Source: Diatrype stigma | Lineage: Eukaryota > Ascomycota > Sordariomycetes > Xylariales > Diatrypaceae | Length of the DNA stretch: 64,000 bases | NCBI GenBank assembly: GCA_022225965.2 | Contig: JAKJXP020000004.1 | Coordinates: forward strand, 682,001-746,000 | Direction of reading: 5' to 3' | Shown here: in pieces, positions 44,032 to 55,859 of the stretch | Position numbering within the stretch: position 1 is the first letter of the stretch | Layout of the letters: every line of letters begins with the position of its first letter | Made by a program: the position numbers and the translations under genes | The notes under the pieces: model-generated | The model's database searches: none | The model's input: the letters and a program-made list of their open reading frames with translations, nothing else | Told to the model about the DNA's origin: nothing

Positions 44032-47000
44032 TTCTCCTCCTGCTGTTGACTTCGTTCGACCTCATGGCAGGGTGGGATCGACTATGGAGCATGGTGGGCT
44101 TCTCTTTCTTCTAGCTGTCTTTGTCCTCCTAGACTGGCTGGCCGATGGGTGGAACGGCGGTTGGGGGCTATTATACACTTCGACGGTTTCGGCTTCTCTG
44201 GCCTCTAGTTGGCTCGAAGCTATGTCCACATGTGAAGTAGGCAGGCAGGGGCACCAACAGCAGCGAATCCTCTTCGCTCGGTTGCCGGTTCCGGTTTCCC
44301 CCTCCTGCCCCCCCCCCCTACCGCCTTATAAGGACATGTACACCGTGAGCTTGGGGATTAGGCTCATGTGGCACGCAGGAATGCCTCCCTCATGATTGGT
44401 GGCGGATCGAAATGACGCACAGGGTGAGTGGCTATCGTATGTAACTGCAACATGCGGTGGTAGCTCTGCAGCGCTGTGCTGTTGTTGCCCCATCACGTTG
44501 TTCTCCTATCTAATCTCACGGTCACAGATAGGCTGTACACACTGCGGCACAGTGTCTACTCTAGGCACGGCCACCGATGGATAGGGAATAGGTAGACGCT
44601 CGATAGGCATGCTCGAAGCTACATGGTGGAAACCGAGTCCGAGATTGGATTACTAGTCTATGAGAGCAAGGCCGAGTAAATCTCCTCGGCCGGTGGCCAC
44701 CTAGCATCATCTCCTATCTCGCTCTCTCTCTGAGATGAAAAGAAACCCTGCACGGTGAGGGTGTGCGGTGCGTACAGTTTGATATACATCAGGGGGGCGA
44801 GCTTTGTGTATGTATACGTTCCACGGACCTCTGCATAAGTTTCTGAACATCCAACCCCTGACAGCTAATGCAAGCCGACGGCTATTCATCGAGCCTTTGT
44901 AGCCGTTGCACAAGCCTGCTTCAGTCAACTCCCCATCTGATACCCCACACAAAGGGATATCGTGGGTATGGAAGGCCTCCTCTTCCATGATTGGACGCCG
45001 TCTTAGAATCACGCTATCATGACGACTGGCATTGCTCCCATACCTCGTATGATGGTGTGTGTCTATTTCAGGTTCGCTGATAGCTTCTGGTAGGTCCAAG
45101 TAGCTACGGACTAAGACTTCCTCTGGAATGAATAGACGCCCAGCTACAGGAATTTGTATGCGATGTTAGCTCCTTGCTCCATGTAGATTTCTTGTAGCCC
45201 GAGACACGAGTTTAAGTCTTCGGAATACGACGGGGTTGGTCAGCAATACATCGGTATTGGGCCATGCTTAGATATGCATATCTCGTGTCGCACTAGATCA
45301 CGTATTACATCTTTCTTGGGGGTTGAAAACACTACATAAGCCAGGGCTAAAGATAATACTGGAGAGGCTCAGCACATAAGGTATAAGGATCTCCAGAGTC
45401 GGCCCGGAGGGCTGGGGCGATACGGCAACGACACGTAAAATAAGAATAAACATCAAAGTGAAACACGAGAGCTTGAACTCGATTAAATTTTTATTTTTAC
45501 TTCGTACAAACACGGATGGTTACGTTTCAGTCAACGAGTGACGGGCCTGTTTGCTGTCCAGTTTGTGGCTGGTCTGACTGCTAGGAAGGTCTATGAACCG
45601 ACATGAACCGATCAAAGAACATGTAGGATTGAGATCTACGCACCAAGACTCGTGGCCAGAGCTGACAACCACCGCAGACAATCTTACGCTGTAATGTTCG
45701 CTTAGGAGAATGAAACGGCCAGATGAATCAGTGTTCCAGGAGGGGAGTTGAGGTAGTAGCAGATGAGCCCAATGTAGAATGTATAGAAGTTGCCGAGCGA
45801 ACAAGCCGCGCCTGACCTAGCCGAAAAGCAGCTGCATACCGCTCTTCATATCTGACCATATGTATGCGATTCTAGATCCCGACCGAACGGCAAGGCTGTC
45901 GATACCTGGAAAAAAGTAGACACCATGTGGAATAATCCTGGGCCGGCACTTAACATATGGGGCGAGCCTTATCCGGCGCGTCAAGTCCTATCCTTTCCTT
46001 ACTTGCTCGAGAGGCCTTCCTAATCAAGGGGGAGTGGGACGTTCCCCCAAGAAAGGCCTGCAAGCACAGATCATATGCAAAGTAAGCGCCGGTGTGGACA
46101 AGCTCGACACACGCACACGATTTGTAGGGCTGGTCCGATCAGGCATGCGGCCCGCAGCCCTGCAATGCCGTCGTCAAATAAGGGCGCGCACGGTCGGGCT
46201 TGGAGAGCTATAGAACACGTAGGTAATAATCTTACTAAAGATTCATGATGGGCTTTCGTGATCTCGAAACAGGAGAGAAAGATTAGAATCCCTCTCCCCT
46301 CCTTCCTCCCCTACCTCCTGTGGAGGTGAGGCGCAGACTGGGGGGTCTCCGACTGACTGACTAAACTATCGCGGTAGGTATGGAAGGATTGGCGGTACTT
46401 GGTCGGGCTCGGTATCCGGCACTGATTCATTCCCTACAAGTAAAGTGTACATAGGCCGAGCAGGTGCAGCATCGTGCGCTTAGCTGACCCAGTACCACGG
46501 ATCAAGACTGTCGCCTGTGGCATGTTATAACAGCGACGAGCACCAGTTGGCGTTGTCGCGGCTATCGCGGTGTTGTTGGTCAAAGGAAAGGTGCGGAAAG
46601 TGGCCTTTCACAAAGAGAAAAAGGGCCTTTGACGTCGCTTGTTCCCCAGAAGAGGAGCCAAAAGCCGTTATGCAATGCCGCAAGAGCCCAATGCGAGAAG
46701 GCCAACCAAGTTGTGAGATCTCAAACGCGCGGTTGCATCGGGGGTCGCCCATCGGAGCTCAGCTCCAAATCAGCTCTGAGGAGGTAGGAAGGATATCAGG
46801 TGCTATAGGGTGGACTATGGTACCAATCAACGGAACCTGGAACTATACCATCCACCGCCACTGCTGTCACCTGCGATATCTATGGCTGTACATGGCTGTA
46901 CCTGGTAGTATAAGCATCGATATAAGGCCCCCAAGCGCTTGGGTCTCACCAGCGGGATCGCAAGCCACCCCGCCTAAGCACAGCGCCGAACAGCACATCA

Positions 47001-50000
47001 TAGCACGGGCATGGCATAGGTAGGATAGGTTAGGTCGCAGTAGCTTCATGGCTAGCATATAGACACACGTCAGGCTGCCTATGACAACCTGCTCAACGGC
47101 TCAACGGTCAAAGAAAAGTCGGAGGGCGGAGGGCGGACGCGGGCGACGATAATCTTTGGGCAGATCTTCTACCCAGTATCGATCTCGTCGCCCGATCTGA
47201 TTGGTTACCGAGCAGCCGGAACTGCAATGGTGTGGGTGGGTTTCCGATGCTTATGGATGCTCCATCTGGCCACTGAGCGGGCGGGAAAACGCTAGACGCG
47301 CAGGAGCCAATTTAGGAACCCTGCGCCTTGTATGTGATGTGCTGTCAGCCCCATAATATCTCCATTACCCCCCCTGCGAGAGCGCGCCAAAGACCAAGAG
47401 CCCCCCATCCCCCCCAGTTTTGGGCTCGAGAGCCCTCTTTAACTGATTCGCACTGTGCAAACTCCCGGTCCTAGCATAGCATACTGAGCATACCTGCCAT
47501 AGCGACCTCCTAGTAGGGGTATGTATGTGGGAATGTACAATACTTTAACCGCTAAAGTACATGCCCAGTCTGTCAGTGATCCAGTCAGCCTAGGGCTCTA
47601 CTAACTATGGTAAGCAGCCGTAGGTATTGTACAGATCTGGTTACTGGCATATGGCCCGAAAGTCTTCCCCCCTGCAAAATGATCCCTCTCCCGTTTCTTG
47701 CGGATCTACATACATAATGGATATTTGATGCCGGGAAGCTACCGGGAAGACACCGGGAGGATAAGTCGCTAGCTATACAGCAGGCAGAGCAGGGAAAGAA
47801 TCAGGTTCTGCTACGTGCAATGCAATATATGGATGGGGTCCAGGAGAATGGCCATGCAATTAAGAAGCAGACTTATAGCGCAGCCTCCGTATAGAGGAGG
47901 CGAGGTAGGTAGCTGAGCCACCGGCCAGTTATGGCGGCCCGTCTCCATACATGATATAAATGACATATAAATTACTAAGTATACAATCAATATGAGGCAT
48001 GTTCTTGCTGCGGGCAGTGTGTGGATGTTTTAGCGAAGCTCTTAGCGAAGATACAGGATACTGGTAAAACCCATCCACGATTCAATCATTCTAGTTTTAC
48101 GCACTTCATCATGCTAAGAGTGGTAAAGAGGCAAAGGAGTGAACAGATGCATAAGTAAATATCAGTTTAGTAGGAACTGCGCGACTAGATTAAATATATG
48201 ATATAAGCGCATACGAATAGTTCTTGGTGCAATTACTGAATATAGCTTCATTGTTGCATATCGTGGTATGATTAGTGATATTAAGGCTGGGGGCCAAGAT
48301 AGGCGAGCAAGGAAAGACAAACAGCTACGCGTATATCAGAAAAGAATGGCATATGATGCATGGCGTAAGATACATGGTGCATACTGTATAGTATATGGTG
48401 CATGGTGTATAGTGAGAGTATGGTGTATGGTGTATGGTGTATGGTATATGATGCAGATACCTACCTCCTATAGCGAGTGCCCAGGTCGGCTTAGATGACA
48501 GGTAGGCAAGTAGCTATAGGTAGGTAGGGGAAATACGCGCACCAGTAACCAACGACCCGTCTTCCCTCCCTTCTCCTAGCGTCACTATAACCAGGAAGTA
48601 TAGGAAGTATAGGGAGACAGTAGCTACCTGAGCTGCCTAGTATGTAGGAACCTTGGAAGGTAGGAGCCTACGTAGGTGTGGAAGACATTGGAGGCACATG
48701 CAAATTTGATTTGATGCATCCATCGGCTACAAGTGGGTCCTGTCCTGTTCGATATTCCGCCTTTTTGAATCAATCCGTTGCCTCCGGGCCGTGATTCTCA
48801 CCCCAAAATATGGTAGATTAGGGATGGAAAAGGCGGACAAAGATCCCTGTCCTGCCGAGCATTCATTTATTCGATTAAGGAGCATCTCACACCACTTACA
48901 CCACCTACACGTATTCTTCCTAGCTGCAATGCTACATCGAAAAAGATGGCCTCCCCCTTGCCCCCCTCTTTGCAGGTCATCCCGGACTCCTCTTCATGCA
49001 AACCCGTCGAGTAAAAAGGCTATATGAGGAGCTGTAGCGCCCATGAACTTGCGTGCGTTGACGCCGGTTCCAATCTGTCGGGACGAACATCTCGCAAATC
49101 ACACGACACTCCGCTACTTCGAGCCAGCGACACAATATCACCATGCGACCGACTCCAAGTAGCACTGCCCGACCACTCTTTCCTACACACTCACTCCACT
49201 GGCATATCCGAAGATGCCTCGGGATTTGATCGTACCGTGGCTAATAGGCGCTGGCCGATGCGCAAAGTAAATCCCGTCGTGGAATTTCCAGCATATTTGG
49301 TGGAGTTGCCACCAGCCCTAGGCCTTATAGGCATCACACTAACCCGAGCCAAAGGGAAGGCCGCGATGGAACGAAGATGTAGTTATTGCTGTTGCTGTTG
49401 CTGTTTATCTACATTCGTGATGGGATGGATGATGATCTGACACAGCCGCGCTCCCAAAACCATCGAGGGCCCCCAGATCCCCAATCGTATGGTCCGGTAT
49501 GCGCGATCTATCGACCGCAAAGTCGGCCGTTACGTTTATGCCTTGGAAGGAGACGCCGGGAAAGGCATCTGATACGAAATGTATCCCTCTTGCCCGGTCA
49601 AAGATTTCCGAGGTCCCAGCAGATGATGTATCCACCCGGGGCCCGAATGGCGGCCCAGTGTCATGCATCCATGTCACCCCGATGCTCACGACTCAGGGTG
49701 TCAAGAGACCCAAGAACCAAGACACAAGACACTATCCAAAGTAGAGAGACAGATCTTTACGCAAACAGGATCGGTTTGTTCATTTGCCGGGGAGATCGAT
49801 TAAGCCCGCCGCGTTACCAGGTAACCTGCACGTTCAGCCACGCGCCATTCTGCGTTACCACCTATACTATTTTGCACCTCCCACCAGCCACCTCTCGAGG
49901 GCTGTATGTCTCAGCCGTGTCAAGTCGTCCGGAGCTTAATAATCAAAACCGTTTTATATTTTCCCCGACGTCAAGTAGCCAGATATATTTGTCGTATATA

Positions 50001-50393
50001 GTTGTATATAGCTGTCATACATACCTACATATGACCTAAGAAACAACCTTGATATTGCCTACCGAATTTCGTCACATATCACATACCTACCGCATTAATG
50101 TATGGAAATGAATGCAAATGACATTGTAGAAAAGGTACCTACGTAGGGAGATGGAGACCCTCAGACCTCTCCTTATTAACTAGGTACCTAGACTATATTG
50201 AGCTTTCCAGACATACGGCCCACAGCGGCCCGAACGAGCGTCAAACTATAGCAACTTTGAAGCCTGCCATTATTCGAGATGCTCTAGTCACTGAGGTAGG
50301 TAGTCAAGATACATGTACATACATACGTACATACATACGTACAGACATACATACATACTAAGAAGCTCGGATGCTAAGATCCAATTTGAATGC

Positions 50394-50402
50394 TAACAAA
50401 AC
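50394..50402. repeat. Left 9-bp target-site duplication of the MITE
   Basis: TAACAAAAC, repeated exactly at 50941-50949 on the other side of the element. Confidence 0.85.
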
Positions 50403-50940
50403 GTATCCGTTTATTTGCACCGGGTCATTTTGATATTTGCACCGGTATTTAAACCGCATTTGGCTAGCGTACATACATTAGCCACTAACGCCCCACTGCG
50501 CCACACCTAAAGCCACTTTTTTACCAAGTTACTCCCTAACAATCAACCACCTATCACTACTACCTACTACCTCCATCTACATACATACACCTGCACTTAT
50601 ACCTGCACTTACACCTGTACTTATACCTGCACCTAATACCTAGGTACACTTGTACCTGCACTTATACCTATACCTATACCTAAATTTGCGCCTATAGGTA
50701 TTAGCAGCGCCATTACGGATTAGTTAGGTCCGGTACTTACAATTAAGGAATGGTAGAAGCCTTTTATTTGGGTATACGTTAAGATGCAGTTGTATATTGC
50801 ATAAGGGTATTGGTAATGTATTGGGTGGTGAAGTTAAGTAAGGTATGTTAGGTAGTGAGATAGGTGGTAAGTAGTGCGTCCGAATGCGGTTTAAATACCG
50901 GTGCAAATATCAAAATGACCCGGTGCAAATAAACGGATAC
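50403..50940. mobile_element. MITE with 58-bp perfect terminal inverted repeats (MULE-type)
   Basis: A 538-bp element whose ends are exact inverted copies: GTATCCGTTTATTTGCACCG at the left is mirrored by the right end ...AAACGGATAC, with identity over 58 bp (50403-50460 against 50883-50940). It is flanked by the 9-bp duplication TAACAAAAC. Long inverted repeats with 9-bp duplications are the hallmark of Mutator-like elements. It encodes no transposase: the longest internal frame has 60 codons. The interior has an 11-12 bp ACCTGCACTTAT-type tandem at about 50588-50690. It is therefore non-autonomous, and the perfect repeats and duplication imply recent insertion. Confidence 0.9.
50883..50940 (-). 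repeat. Right terminal inverted repeat of the MITE
   Basis: Exact reverse complement of 50403-50460. Each arm contains ATTTGCACCGG twice, 22 bp apart, a possible transposase-binding sub-repeat. Confidence 0.9.
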
Positions 50941-50949
50941 TAACAAAAC
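50941..50949. repeat. Right 9-bp target-site duplication of the MITE
   Basis: TAACAAAAC, identical to 50394-50402. Confidence 0.85.
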
Positions 50950-53786
50950 ATTTAACCCTCAATAGTTGCCAGAATAGTGGGCTAATGACATGTAACTTAT
51001 AGTGGGCTGGGGGCAACTAGCAGCTTTCCCGGGAAGATCAACCGGTCGCCCTGTGCACGCCCAGGGCACGCTGTGGCGTCCCCCGAACCCGCAAATTTCA
51101 GGGACGTGCCTGGGTACCTCAACGCCTGAACCTGGGCGCACACGCTGCTGCACTTAATTCATCCTTCCGCGCCAATGCCCCACAGCAGAAACGATCTCTT
51201 TACTCTTCCTGCTCTTGTGCGCTTGTGCTCTCTCTCTCTCCTGCCCTCCTGGCCCTCTCTGTGCCTCTGCAGGGAGCTCTCCATGTACTTCGTAGGTACT
51301 AGGTAATCAGGTAATATTAACCACACCTCTGCACAGTTAGCGGGTGCCCTGTAGGTACAATACACACAATACCTGCCTGTCGCAGTCGCAGCTGAGCCAA
51401 TCGACGGCATTTGCGCGATCTCTGGGGGACCCCTTGACCCCTTGACCCCTTGACCCCTCTGGATCCCCCTCTGGGGGCTGTACGCCAAATCTAGTAATCT
51501 AGAAGCAGGTCATACATCTGGTGTTGGGTTTCGTTCTGGTCCTGGTCACAATCTTCTATCTACTACTTCCACAGCTCTACTGTTACTATTACTAAGTAGG
51601 TACTGAATGGACCCTTCTGTTCCTCCTTCCAGGTTCTCTTGCCCGGCCCCGGCTGTACTTAATCGACCGGGCCGTCTTTAACACGGTCCCTTATCCCTTA
51701 CCAATCAAAATCGTAACGGGCAACCTGGAGAAGAAGGACCTGGGGAGAGTGAGACAAAAAGGTCAGAAAAAGCAGAAGAAACGCCAGAAAACAAGAGTCT
51801 CAGACCTCGGAGCTTTCATCTCCTCTGTGCGCAGTACATAGTAGGTATTGCCGGTAATCTCTCTCTTTCTCCTTGCCGTCGTCGTTGCCTCGTGGCATTT
51901 CTACATTCTGTCTGAGATTTCCCCATCTTTTTCGCTCCGGGGGATGTCCCCTAGGGGTTAATCATTGCTTAGGATAGCGTGGGTAGGAAGAGGAAAGTGG
52001 CTCACATAGCATATGTAATGCGTCTGTGCTACCGTTCCCGCGTGCCAGTTGCATGACACTACCGAATATTTCTTTTGCTCTGTCGTGTTTTTCCTATTTT
52101 CGTGGAAGCTGAAGAAGCTCAAGAATCCGAGATCCATTCTCTTGTTCAACCATGGCTATCAACACGCGATGTTTCCACTATACCTAACCAATACGTCCAA
52201 TACGTCTGGGTTTAGGCCTCGCCCCCTTCCAAAGATGGATGGCGTCTACCGTCTAGTTACCGTCTTCGATGCCCAATTGGGGGATCTGCTGCCTCAATAC
52301 GTTCACGCCAAATGCCCAAGAACGCCCACCCTACGAGGCACCCCGGCACCCCGGCCCCTCGGCTGTTTCTAGCTATGCAAGTACTACGCGGTATGCTAGG
52401 TATGCAACTACCCCCTTCACCCCTCCCCCCTCCTCCTCCCCCTGTTCCTCCTGTCCCCCCTGCCAGTGGAAGTATCTTGTATACCTAGCACCACATGCCG
52501 CCAAGGCTTCGGCGCTGGTACTTGGGACAACCTTACTTAGTCAAAGCCTCTCTTCGTACCTACATGCCTGCTGGGTAGAGCAGATAGAGGGTAAACCGTA
52601 GAAGTAGGTAGGCATACAGTGCGTGCTGCGTGCTGCCTGCTCATGGTCGGTCTTGGTTCGATCACCCCGTTTTGGGATCGCTTAATCTACCAAAGGGACT
52701 AGCATGAGTTAAGATTGACGGACTTTGAACGTTTGCTTGTACTCCCATCTCCCCGACTCACGCTCCATTTATGTTCCCCTGTCGTCATCAACGCCGCTGG
52801 GTGATGTAGCCGAATGCACCTGGTGGTAGCAGTAGCAGCAGCACAGCAGTGATAGCAGCGGTAGCAGTGGCAGCAGCAGCAGCAGTGGCAGCAATGGCAG
52901 CAGTAGTCCCACCCTTTGGCCTTACCCGCAACTAACTCACCTCTCGTCTATGGTGATATTCTTAGAACTGTGTACTCGAGACTAAGCCCTGCTAAGCCTT
53001 TCCCTTCCACCCACCAGTACCATCAATCATGTCGGAGTTAAGATCCATACGAGAGGGGGGGAAGCCACTCAGAGGAGATTTCGTTCTCCCCGTATTAGAT
53101 TTCTAAAACTCGTTTCTTGGCCCCAGATACGTGAGCTTCTAGACGAGCACGAGCACGAGCATGAGCTATAGGGGTGTATTATGTAGTCTTGCAGAGATTC
53201 TTGGCCTCCGCTCGTTCGACGACACCTGCTTCTTGTATCGGCGTGTCTATACACCGGACTATTTCTCGGGAACGAGAACACTGACTGCGTGGGATGGCAA
53301 AGGTATCCGGCGGCTATCATGCCACTCGACAGCTACCAGTCCCCGCAAGTAGCAGTAACTACAAGTATACCCTGGACCCTTCGCAGCAATGGGTCCCAAG
53401 TTCCATCATGGGGCCCACACACTCACATCTATCCTTGGCCAGGTCTTCCCCCCGGGAACTTGAGAACCCTGTCCTGCCTGTCTGGATACTCTTGAGATAT
53501 GTACTTGTACCTATCCCTCGACAGGGGACGAGGCAGGCATGTACAGTACTGTAGGTAGGTCCCAGGAACACTAAGCCTATTTTACATACAAGCACATATC
53601 TCTTTCAGTCTCATGGGCCACTGCCTGTCGAAAAGAGGTCTGTCTATTTTCTATAACTCCCCTTGTCCTCCGTCTTTTTTGCCTTGCGCTTGGTCGTGAC
53701 CCGGGAAGGCATACTTTTCTTTTTTTTTTCACCAGCACCTAGTCATAGTCGCGACGCCGAGTCTCTGAGGGACACTCCGTGACCTC
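50950..53786. other. Intergenic region and long leader of the SANT-like gene
   Basis: No recognisable gene. Contains a CCCCTTGAC tandem (51429-51456), poly-pyrimidine blocks near 52405-52460 and an AGC/GGCAGC trinucleotide tract at about 52828-52900. Near the 3' end, a T-rich tract followed by CACCAG (acceptor at 53735) looks like the end of a leader intron for the gene starting at 53787. Confidence 0.45.
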
Positions 53787-55859
53787 ATGTGTACAAATAA
53801 CTTCCTAGAGCCTTTAACCCCTCCACTGGATCCTGCTCTTCAGTCCGAGTATCCATCTTCACCTACAGGATCACCGGCACAGTTCGACTTGCAACGGCTA
53901 TCGAACCATATCAGGATGGGCGATCACGCATATATGAAGGCGCGGACCATGCAGGTCCATGATGGGCTGCTCACCGAAACAAGTCTGCCTGAATCTTGTC
54001 ACGCCCATACAACCCCTTCGACTTCTGCCTACGACGGCAGTGATATCCAGACATATACCACTGTAAGTCCTTATATCAACGTCTTAACCCCCCCAAGCGA
54101 GACTTATGACTCACCTTCCCTTCAGATTGCACCTTATAATAGCTATCCCATCGCCTCTTATGACTCGTCCTCATTGCCCACTCCAGTCTCTAATGCTGGA
54201 TCACCATCTATCGGGGAGGGGACATCAAAGCCCATGCAGTCTTACAGCCAGCAAAGAGGAAGCTCATCTCAGCAGCCCACACCACCGGGTTCATCACGGC
54301 CCGAATGGGTAAACCAGCACATCATACAAACCAGCCAGTCCGGATCACCGCTGCCATTGCAGCATACGTCCAACGACATGCTTGAAATGCACGGCATCGA
54401 GACATCCCACTCTCCCCCCGAGGACCACGGGCAACCACTGGTGTCTGAAAATCACTGGGACTGGGGCCACTATGGTGTCTCCTGCACCGAGCCCCAATCC
54501 GACATGTCTCCCCAGCTGGCCCATCAGCCACTCTTCCCCGGAAACGTACCACCAAACATCGCGCCGTCCGCGTTGGTGAGGCCCATGTCCATGAATCCGT
54601 CGAACCTCCCACTTGCCCCGGCGGGAGCACAGGTCCCCGTTCTACAGCACTCCCCAGATCCTCGCAACCTAGCTCCTTCCGTGAACCCGATGGGCCACAT
54701 GAGCCATCACTACCACCCCTTTCCTAATCAGCCGCCTGTTCTCATGGAGTTCGCCCCCATGCGCAAAAGACCCAATAAGCAACGGTCCGGGAGACACTCG
54801 AGACGAGGACCCCGTGTATCAGGCCGGGCGTCGATGAACGGCAATGGCTACGATGGTTCTCAGCAGCCTTTTGGTGCCGGGGGCCAACCGTCACAGGCAC
54901 AACGCGCGCTGGCTGAGCAAATAACACTAAGCGAAGACGCACCCGAGCCCGACAAATACCTGTTTGAGCTTAGAAACTCCATGCTTGATAGTAAGGGTAA
55001 GGGGATGTGGGAGGCATTACAAGCTGCATTCACCGAGCGCTACGGCCCGAAACACCGAGCAGCTCTCCAAATGCAGCTCTCGCGGGCCGTCATGAAACAT
55101 GGACAGTGGCCCAAAGCTGAGGTAAGCTTAAAGTAATCTCTATCTCCTCTCCAATCCGTCCACTGCCCTCCAATTTCCATTGTCATACAATCTGGGTCAA
55201 ATGAGAGGAGACCCCACGTTTTATCGCTTGCCGTTTTGGGAAGCTGCCTTCTAGAACACTCAGCTGACGTTAGAACTACCGAATTCTAGGACGAGGCTTT
55301 GCGGAAAGCAGTGGCCGAGGTCAACAAGCGGCGCTACAGTGACATCGCCAAGACCATGAAGGAGCATGGCGGGTGCCGCGCCTGGGACTTCAGCGACGTG
55401 CACATCGCGAAGCGGCTGGTCGAGCTCGGGCTCGAGGAGTACGATCCCGAGGAGCCCAGCAAGCGGGTGCGCCGGGCGCGGAAGCCGACGGCGCGCCGCA
55501 CCACGTCCGTCGGCGGGCCCTGGAACCACCCGGGCGGGTACCACCACCACCAACCACATCCACAGCCGATCCGGACCCTCACCGCCGAGCAGGAGGACCA
55601 CCTCTTCGACCAGCTCCTGAAGCCGGAGCCGGAAACCCCCCCGCCCGAGTCCGCGGACGACAGCATGATGGCCGGCGACGACCGCCATCACGAGCAGCAG
55701 CAGGAAGACGACGCCGCGGCGAGGGCGGCGGCCGAGAATGACCCGGGACGCGCGGATAGCGCACGCGTGGCGAAGCGAGCCTGTCAGCAGATGTTCAACA
55801 AGTCCACAAATCCCATCTATGGGGCCATCTCGAGCGAGAACCGGCATCCTATGCCGTAG
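53787..55859 (+). CDS. Putative SANT/Myb-like regulator with disordered N-terminus
   Basis: Two exons (53787-55121, 55290-55859) give 634 residues. The intron (168 nt, GTAAGC...GCTGAC...TTCTAG) is phase 0 and joins GQWPKAE to DEALRKAVAEV. The first 370 residues are disordered and rich in Pro, Ser, Gln and His. A basic patch (MRKRPNKQRSGRHSRRGPR) precedes the folded part at about residues 370-510: YLFELRNSMLDSKGKGMWE, ERYGPKHRAALQMQLSRA, QWPKAEDEALRKAVAEV, RRYSDIAKTMKEHGG and HIAKRLVELGLEEYD. The repeated Trp-anchored three-helix pattern resembles tandem SANT/Myb-like or trihelix DNA-binding units; that is inference, and I cannot name a characterised orthologue. The tail is His-, Glu- and Gln-rich. 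A nuclear role is likely. The gene stands alone between gene-poor stretches. Confidence 0.8.

Larger units (their letters stand above)
37590..50393. other. Gene desert rich in simple repeats
   Basis: About 12.8 kb without a recognisable gene. TAGGTAGG/CCTACCTA tracts recur throughout (for example near 38580, 39365, 41515, 42955 and 43565). Other tracts: (GT)n at 40474-40514, 13-bp TATTAGTATGTAC copies at 42610-42653, (GGCA)n at 43576-43600, C24 at 44008-44031 and an imperfect ATGGTGT-type tandem at about 48345-48455. Minus-strand open sequence at 45143-44707 starts at a TAG splice-acceptor-like site but matches no family. A 168-codon frame at 46517-47023 has no ATG near its start. Confidence 0.5.

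Noticed and set aside
46517..47023. 168-codon plus-strand frame in the desert
   Set aside because: Starts at GTG with no ATG for about 50 codons, and an equally open frame lies on the other strand; no domain.
49405..49689. 94-codon minus-strand frame with protein-like composition
   Set aside because: Starts at GTG, both strands are open, and no family or splice context could be found.
52645..52680. GGTTCGATCACC resembling a tRNA B box
   Set aside because: No A box at the right distance and no acceptor stem can be paired.
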